From the NCBI GenBank assembly GCA_050084515.1, contig CM114273.1:14694001-14758000 (forward strand): 64,000 nucleotides of DNA. Direction: 5' to 3'. The DNA is from Blasia pusilla (taxonomy: Eukaryota; Marchantiophyta; Marchantiopsida; Blasiales). Below are positions 57,731-64,000 of this stretch, piece after piece. The stretch's first letter is position 1. Every line of letters begins with the position of its first letter. Under the pieces are notes generated by a model, which saw only the letters and a program-made list of their open reading frames with translations, was not told where the DNA came from and searched no databases. A program made the position numbers and the translations under genes.

Positions 57731-58529
57731 TCAAGGCTAGTAACACAAAACCAGCAGGATTGTTACAGCCGATCCCAATACCTCAAAAACGTTGGGAACA
57801 AGTCACTATGGATCTTGTTTGTGAGCTACCATGTACGATCACGGGATATGACTCTATTGTGGTCTTTGTGGATAGACTAAGCAAGATGATACACCTTCGT
57901 CCGACCAAGAAGATTGTGACTGCACCAGAGTTGGCTAGGATCTACATCGAGACAGTCTTTGTCCATCATGGTCTTCCTAAAGTGCTTATCACTGACAGGG
58001 GAACCCATTTCACGAGTTTATTTTGGAAGGCTTTATTCGGATTGCTCCAAACTAAACTAGCCATATCTACGGCTTATCACCCTCAAACTTATGGACAAAC
58101 TGAAAGGGCCAACCGTACTATTGAGGATATGCTACGCACCTTAACATTGGAGGATCAACAAGGATGGGACTCATTGTTACCCTTAGTAGAGTTCTCATAC
58201 AATAACTCCATGAACTCTTCCACTAAGATCACACCGTTCTTTTTAATGCATGGCGAGCATCCCTCAATTCCTTCTAGTCTCACTCGAATAGGGAAAAGTC
58301 TGAGGGAACCTACAAAGGTAGTTGCAGTTAATGAGTTTGTGGACCAAATTCAGAAAGGGATTCAACTTGCTAAGGAGAAGTTGGTTATTGCCCAAAATCG
58401 ACAAAAACAATATGCAGATGCTCATCGTCGAGATGTCAAGTTTTGTGAAGGGGACAAGGTTTGGTTAGCAACAACCAATTTATCATTAGTAGGAGTTCGT
58501 AAACTTAATCCTCGCTATATTGGGCCTTT
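57731..58529 (+). pseudogene. Ty3 integrase core of the young element
   Basis: GLLQPIPIPQKRWEQVTMDL, YDSIVVFVDRLSKMIHLRPT, YIETVFVHHGLPKVLITDRG, FHTSLFWKALFGLLQ-like stretch, STAYHPQTYGQTERANRTIE (third catalytic Glu), WDSLLPLVEFSYNNSMNSST. C-terminal: AQNRQKQYADAHRRDVKFCE then GDKVWL and LNPRYIGPF, where the frame enters the inverted segment at 58530 and ends as STYPYATCPTLIA. The chromodomain or other tail that would follow is lost. Confidence 0.9.
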
Positions 58530-58844
58530 CTCTACCTATCCTTATGCCACATGTCCTACTCTCATAGCATGAGAGAATCTCCTTTGGAGTCTAATGTCCC
58601 AACCTCATCTTCCTCAACCTCATCCTTATCTCCCTTTTCACAAACCTATGGTCCCACTCTCATCTTTATCTCATGTATCTTGTCTTTTCTCTTTTTGGTT
58701 GATTCTTTCTCACTTATGCGCTTCATGTCATAGATTCTAACTTAACTATGACTAACAAAGGATGGTTACAAACCTCCCCCCCACTTAAGACACAACGTCC
58801 TCGTTGTGAGAACTTTCAAACTCTTGCACTATTAATAGGTAGAG
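58530..58844. other. Inverted segment of internal 3' end plus LTR
   Basis: Read in reverse complement, 58540-58834 is the element's own 3' internal end (cgaggacgttgtgtcttaag, then the polypurine tract gtgggggggaggtt) followed by the first ~236 bp of the LTR (TGTAACCATCC...). It therefore lies backwards relative to the rest. The 10-mer ctctacctat (58530-58539) and its complement ataggtagag (58835-58844) sit at the two junctions. After 58838 the LTR continues in normal orientation. Confidence 0.9.
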
Positions 58845-58956
58845 CTAATTTGTCTTCATTGTACCTATCTCTAAGTATATAAAGGAAGAGGAGAGGCCTT
58901 GAGGGCATTCTACCTTTGAGCAACTCTAGAGTGGTTCCGTGAGCTGGAGAGTTACA
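58835..58956 (+). repeat. 3' LTR remainder of the young Ty3 element
   Basis: Matches 53570-53689 with about two differences, ends GTTACA, and is followed by the target duplication cctgc (58957-58961). Confidence 0.92.
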
Positions 58957-58961
58957 CCTGC
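58957..58961. other. 5-bp target duplication, right
   Basis: cctgc, partner of 53332-53336. Confidence 0.85.
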
Positions 58962-59072
58962 TCTCTCAAGTTTTCCGGGGCCTCAGCAGGTCATCCTCGA
59001 CCTATTGAGTCTGTCCTACACTACTCACAAAGGCAATCTACTAGATCTCACCGATCTATCCTAAAAGAGGTG
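58962..59072 (-). repeat. Right LTR of the methyltransferase Ty3 element, second part
   Basis: Continues 53336: ctctctcaagttttccgggg ... cgatctatcctaaaagaggtgaca, matching 4438-4555 and 5788-5898. Confidence 0.75.
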
Positions 59073-59780
59073 ACAAATTAAATTAAGGGGAAAAAATTGT
59101 CATCTGTGCATCACACGAGCACCATACTAGTCTTACTAAACAAAAAATATTTAGTAAGATTACAAGGTTAAGTATTCTTACAGGATGCACGGATATCTTA
59201 CTAAACCGTGTAAGAATCGTAATCGTAAAAATATCCCTTTCGTGAAAAAATATAGAAAATTTTCTTTGAAAGGATTTCTTTGAATGTATTTATATTTCTT
59301 AATTGATTTTTCTCATTTTATAAGATGGAAAATTTTCTTCCCTACTCTAGATAAGAATGTTACATATAATTGATCATGTGAAAAATTGGAGAAGATAAAT
59401 AAATTCCAACCCTTTATAAAATTTGACATTCACACTTATTAATAATCTTGACAAAAGCTAGACCAAGAGGAAATTGAAATCTACGTAAATCAAATGGAAG
59501 ATCGGAATCAGATGCAATCAATGGGATACATGGAATAGAAACCACTAGAAGAAATGGGTGGTTTTTATGACTAGAAGTTAAGTGACTCATCAAATTATGA
59601 CTTAAATGGTTTAGTCATCAAATTTAGGGTCATACGACTCACCAAGTCATCTTCTTATGACTAACGTAGTTATCAATACCCTTTAGTAGAGACGAGTCAT
59701 ACTTGTTTTACTCGCCCAGTAAAGATGAGTCATAAACAACGACTGATATGTTTAAATGATTTAATGCTCTAATGTTGGTA
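59073..59780. other. AT-rich spacer
   Basis: No gene supported. Repeated 'atgact' phrases at 59540-59740 are low complexity. Confidence 0.45.
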
Positions 59781-62700
59781 GGGATTATTCGAAGCCGTTG
59801 TGTCATTTTCATGTTTAAATAACCATATCTTTTCATCTAACCATTAGATGGAGATAAAACTTGGCACTAGAATTGTAATTAATTTTTTGCACTACTTGAA
59901 TGGTTTGGATCTTCTATTTAACACCCCATGCTCCTACCAAAAATGAAACACCTCCTTTGGGATTTACGATTTTTAAATCCATATGTGAGTGGTCATTTGG
60001 AGTTTTTTCTTTTCTCCTTAGTTCCTGGTGTTGGGGTGCCTATGTGGAAAAAGTTTCTTGATTTTTAGAACCCTTGGTGAGGGGAGGGGGGAGAGAATGG
60101 GATGTCAAGAAGGAGGAGGAGGCCTTTGAGTATGAATGTTGGGAGTAGTGTGTCATATTAACATGTAGCTATCTTTTCATCAAACCATCATATGGTGATA
60201 AAACGTGGCACTGAATTTTCTCTTAATTATTTGCACTACTTGAACGGTTTTGATATGCTATTTAGCTCCCCATTATTGTGCCAAAAATGAAACACCTCTT
60301 TTGGGATTTATGATTTTTAAATCCATATATGAGTGGTCATTTGGACGTTTTTCTTTTCTCCTTTGTTCTACGTATTGGGATGCCCCTCAAGGAAATGTAT
60401 CTTGATTTAGGGCATATTTGGTGAGACCTGGTGATGAAGAGGAGAGCCAACAAAATGGATATGCAAGAGGAATAAAGGCAAAACACAAGTAATCTTCCAA
60501 GAGTTAGTTGAATTTTGATGTTTGCAATCTAGCATCTTGATTTCCCACCGTTGGATGGAGCTCAAAACTTAAGCACTATGGAGATGAGAAGACCCTTTTA
60601 CTTTTGGACTGTGTGGATTTTCCATATCCTACTCCATGCTGAATTTATAATTAGGAAACCGTGTTAAGGGTTTTTTATATTTTTTATTCCTTGGCCTGGC
60701 GTTAATTTCAAGATTTTATTTTTCCATTGGTATAGTAACACATAAGTACATCTTGTGACAAATTTTCATGAATTATAGACATGGTGATGAAGAGGAGGGC
60801 CAAGCAAATGGAGATGTAAGACAAAGAGAGGCAAAACACGAATAATAATCCAAGTGTTAGTTCAATTTTGATGTTTGCACTCTGGCATCTTGACTTTCCA
60901 CCGTTGGATGTAGCTGAAATATAAGGAATATGGAGATGAGAAGGCCCTTTTACTTTTGTACGGTGTGGATTTTTCATATCCTCTCCATGCTCAATTTAAA
61001 ATTGGGAAATCATGTTTAGGGTTTATGATTTTTTATTCCCACTTTGGGTGTCCATTTCAAGATTTTCTTTTTCCATTGGTATAGTAGCACATAAGTACAT
61101 CTTTTGAAAACTTTTCATGATTTATAGGCATGGTGATAAAGAGGAGGGCCAAGCAAATGGAGATGTAAGACGAAGAAAGGCAAAACACAAGTAATGTTCC
61201 AAGAGTTAATTGAATGTTAATGTTTGCACTCTAGTATCTTGACTTTCCACCGTTGGATGCAGTTAAAACATAAGGACTATAGAGATGAGAAGGCCCTTTT
61301 ACTTTTGAGCGGTTTGGATTTTCCATATCCTACTTCATGCTCAATTTAAAAATAGGAAACTTTGTTTAAGGTTTATGATTTTTAATTCCTAGGCCGGGGG
61401 TCCAATTGGATATTTTCTTTTTTCATTGGTATAGTAACATATAAGTACATCTTGTGACAAAGTTTGAAGATTTATGGACTTGGTGATGAAGAGGGGTGCC
61501 AACAAAATGGATATGAAAGATGAATAAAGGCAAATCATCAATAATGTCCTAAGAGCTAGTTAAATTTTGATGTTTGCATTCTAGCATCTTGACTTCCCAC
61601 CGATGGATGGAGCTAAAAAATAAGGAATATGAACATGAAAAGTCCCTTTTACTTTTGGACCGTGTGGATTTTCCATATCCTACTCTCTGCTCAATTTAAA
61701 AATGGGAAATCATATTTAGGGGTTATGATTTTTTTATTCCCTGTTTGGGTGTCCATTTGGAGATTTTCTTTCTCCATTGGTATAGTAACATATAAGTACA
61801 TATTGTGACAAAGTTTCATGATTTATAAACACGATGATGATGAGGAGGGCCAAGCAAATGGAGATGAAAGACGAAGAAAGGCAAAACACGAATAATGATC
61901 CAAGTGTTAGTTCAATTTTGATGTTTGCACTCTAGCATCTTGACTCCCCACTGTTGGATGGAGCTGAAATATAAGGAATATGGAGATAAAAAGGCGTTGT
62001 CATTTTTGGCGTTGTTATATTCGAGTCCTGATGGCATTTTCATTGTATCATGAAGTTTAATTTTTCTCCCACCATTGGATGGTGATGAAACCTAACACAC
62101 ACCAAGGCCTCAAATTTGTCCACATGTTGAATGGTTCAGATTTGCTAGTTAGCTCTCCGTGCTCAAACCAAAAATGAAAGATCAATTTTAGGGTTTACAA
62201 TTTTTAATTCCATTTGTGAGTGATCATTTGTAATTTTTTCTTTTGATCTGTGTTCCTGGAGTTGGGTTGCTCCCCTCGGAACAATTTCAAGATTTTAGGA
62301 CTCATGGTTAAGGAGGAGGGAAGAAAATGATGGATCAAGAAGGAGGACAAGGACTTTGAATAGTCTCGTTCAAAGACTTTGCATTATTTTCATGGTAACA
62401 TAGTGGTTTCTTTTCTTTCCACCATTGGATGGGGATGAATATTTTTCCTAGCCTTGATATTAGATTTTTCAAGAACTTCGACGGTTCAGATCTTCTATTG
62501 AAGCTCCCATGATAATACCAAAAATCAGAAACCTTATTTAGGGTTTTTAATACCATGTGTGAGTGGTCATTTGTAATTTTTTTCTTTTGGCTTGTGTTCC
62601 TCAAAACGGGTTGCCTCCTTGGGAAAAGTTTCAAGATTTAAGGAGGAGGAGGAGGTTGAGGAGGAGAGGAGAAAATGAAGGATCAAGAAGGAGGAGTAGG

Positions 62701-63220
62701 AGTTTGACTAGTCTTTTTCTTAGGCGTTGTCTCATTTTCATCGTAACATGGTAGTAACTTTGTTTTCCACCATTGGATTTGGATGAATATTTTTTCACAG
62801 CCTGTCCATTAATGTCTTCCACAAATTCAATGGTTCAGATCTACAAGTTAGCTCTCCATGCTCAAACCTAAAATGGAAGACCGATTTTAGGGTTTACGAT
62901 TTTTAGTTCCGTGTGTGAGTGGTCATTTGATGTTTTTTCTTTTCTCCTCTGTTTGTGGGTTAAGGGTGCCATCTTAAAAAAAGTTTCATGATTTTTGGGC
63001 CCCATGTGGAGGGTGCAGGGTACAAAATTACAAGCCAAGAAGGAGTAAGAGGGCGTTGAATAGGATTCTTTGAAGTCCTTGTGGCATTTTCATGTTATGA
63101 TGGAGTTATCTCTTGCTTTCACCATTGGATGGTGATGAAACCTACCACACAAGGAGGCCTTACATCTTTCCACATGGTCAACGGTTCAGATCTGCGAGTT
63201 AGCCCCCTTAGTTATGATTT
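59780..63220. repeat. Tandem array of ~350-bp units
   Basis: The core 'ccaccgttggatgg' or its variants recur near 59837, 60184, 60546, 60899, 61247, 61597, 61948, then 62070, 62419, 62768 and 63119, i.e. every ~350 bp except for one short step at about 61990. Units also share 'aaggcccttttacttttggac', 'gattttccatatcctac', 'tttagggtttatgattttt', 'gagtggtcatttg' and 'ttttcttttctcc'. Two unit types can be told apart: an inner block (60.4-62.0 kb) and outer units (59.8-60.4 and 62.0-63.2 kb). No coding potential. Confidence 0.88.
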
Positions 63221-63441
63221 TCAAGTACATCCCGAGTTACAATTTTTTAATATACCCGCGAGCAAAATGTGTTGAATAATCTTCCATATTGTGTTGGAAA
63301 TAAAAGTGAGGATGGTCCTAGGGCAAAGGTTGTTAAAAAAAATTTCCATGTCACGAAAAGGAATGTTGATGTGGCATGGAATATTTAGACTCCCATTTTG
63401 TCCCAAAGTGTGTGTGTGTTTGGCGGGAGAGAGTGAGCAGA

Positions 63442-63699
63442 GAGTGCATTGGAGTATGGGACGTTCACAAGGTTTGGAGTTCACAGGCGGGAGTGGAGAG
63501 TTCGGAAGTCGGGAGTGGGAAGTTTGAGAGTGCATTGGAGTGTGGGACGTTCATTACGTTCGGAGTTCACAGGCGGGAGTGGAGAGTTCGAAGGTCGGGA
63601 GTGGGAAGTTTGAGAGTGCACTGGAGTGTGGGACGTTCAGAACATTCAGAGTTCACAGGCGGGAGTGAAGAGTTCAGAGGTCGGGAGTGGGAAGTTTGA
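63442..63699. repeat. Three tandem 86-bp repeats
   Basis: Units start at 63442, 63528 and 63614 (gagtgcattggagt.tggga ... gggagtgggaagtttga) and are nearly identical. The unit length is not a multiple of three, so the frame changes in each copy and the open frames across it are not a conserved protein. Confidence 0.92.
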
Positions 63700-64000
63700 A
63701 GATCAGTGGGAGTGGGGCGGTCGAAGAGAAGAGGGTGTTTCTTTGGCTGTTTCTCCTCTAGTTAAAATAATGATCCTTCACGAACGTCTATGACGCGTCC
63801 TTACCTCGTTTACTATCATTTCTGGTCGAAAGATCGTGGACTCTTGAGTGAGCAAAGATCGTTTCCTCCATGCATATTTTCAGGCGCATTTGAAGTTTCG
63901 CCGCCATTTCGCTCCATCTTCAGTAGTTGAAGTGTGTCGGATCGGTGTCTTACCGATTTGCGCTGCCTCGGATATATCTCGCTGGCTGATGAGTTTTGTA
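63700..64000. promoter_or_regulatory. CpG-rich tract, possible 5' region of a gene beyond the window
   Basis: Composition shifts to the CpG-rich type seen in front of the LRR genes (7.1 and 18 kb), with no open frame before the window ends. This could be the promoter or 5' UTR of a + strand gene lying outside. Confidence 0.3.

Larger units (their letters stand above)
53337..58956 (+). mobile_element. Young Ty3/gypsy retrotransposon nested in the older LTR
   Basis: Bounded by TGTAAC...GTTACA LTR sequence and the 5-bp duplication cctgc. Domain order: LTR, tRNA-iMet site, gag with zinc knuckle, protease, RT, RNase H, integrase, remnant 3' end, LTR. LTR portions differ at only a handful of positions by eye, so this is recent. 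It is nevertheless defective: stops in gag and RT, a scar in the integrase zinc finger, and an inverted segment spanning its 3' internal end and LTR (58530-58834). Confidence 0.92.

Noticed and set aside
63376-63699. A repetitive protein encoded by the 86-bp repeats
   Set aside because: The unit is not a multiple of three, so the translation is not conserved between units.
1-64000. CRISPR arrays, rRNA genes, bacterial-type operons
   Set aside because: Tandem repeats here have no spacer-repeat pattern, no rRNA sequence is recognisable, and gene structure is eukaryotic.

Overview
This is a nuclear window from a plant. The evidence is AT-rich, repeat-dense DNA, LTR retrotransposons primed by initiator tRNA-Met (binding site TGGTATCAGAGC three times), a plant-type Helitron, hAT-like MITEs, and very few genes. 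The Ty3 element carrying a PHD finger and a DNA methyltransferase, together with the small intron-poor LRR and secreted genes, makes me think of a non-seed plant or charophyte (bryophyte, lycophyte, fern or alga). That is a low-confidence guess; the sequence does not fix the species.

Layout. 0-6 kb: a hAT-like MITE and decayed 3' ends and LTRs of a PHD-finger Ty3/gypsy family. 7-18 kb: gene-bearing, GC-richer islands with three loci of one leucine-rich-repeat family (intact at 7949-8728 on + and 16711-17964 on -, a wrecked copy at 13.1-14.3 kb), an orphan 3' exon, and several near-perfect hairpins. 20.5-23.7 kb: a ~210-bp tandem array interrupted by a hAT-like MITE with a perfect 8-bp target duplication. 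25.3-25.7 kb: a small secreted six-cysteine protein gene, with a frameshifted paralogue at 44.65-44.99 kb. About 27.8-40.6 kb: a decayed Helitron (Rep and PIF1 helicase on -) split by a Ty1/copia element (31940-38027), which itself contains a ~1.7-kb remnant of a different Ty3 element. 45.9-59.1 kb: the main PHD-finger Ty3 element on -, whose right-hand LTR was split by a young Ty3 element (53337-58956, + strand, 5-bp TSD). 59.8-63.2 kb: a ~350-bp tandem array. 63.4-63.7 kb: three 86-bp repeats.

The most interesting item is the minus-strand Ty3 element at 45.9-52.9 kb. Between its protease and reverse transcriptase lies a cytosine-5 DNA methyltransferase domain (about 49576-50560) in which motifs I, IV, VI, VIII, IX and X can be read across two frames. 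The same polyprotein ends in a PHD finger after the integrase. The element therefore carried both a DNA-methylation writer and a probable histone-tail reader. This copy is dead (stops, a frameshift, PCQ changed to SCQ). Methyltransferase-bearing retrotransposons have been described in a charophyte alga and in dinoflagellates (from memory, not checked), so the concept is not new; this copy, its PHD coupling and its host would be the new parts.

The host genes form no operon-like unit. The LRR family and the cysteine-rich secreted family look like small dispersed, fast-decaying families of the kind involved in environmental or defence responses, but that is inference only.
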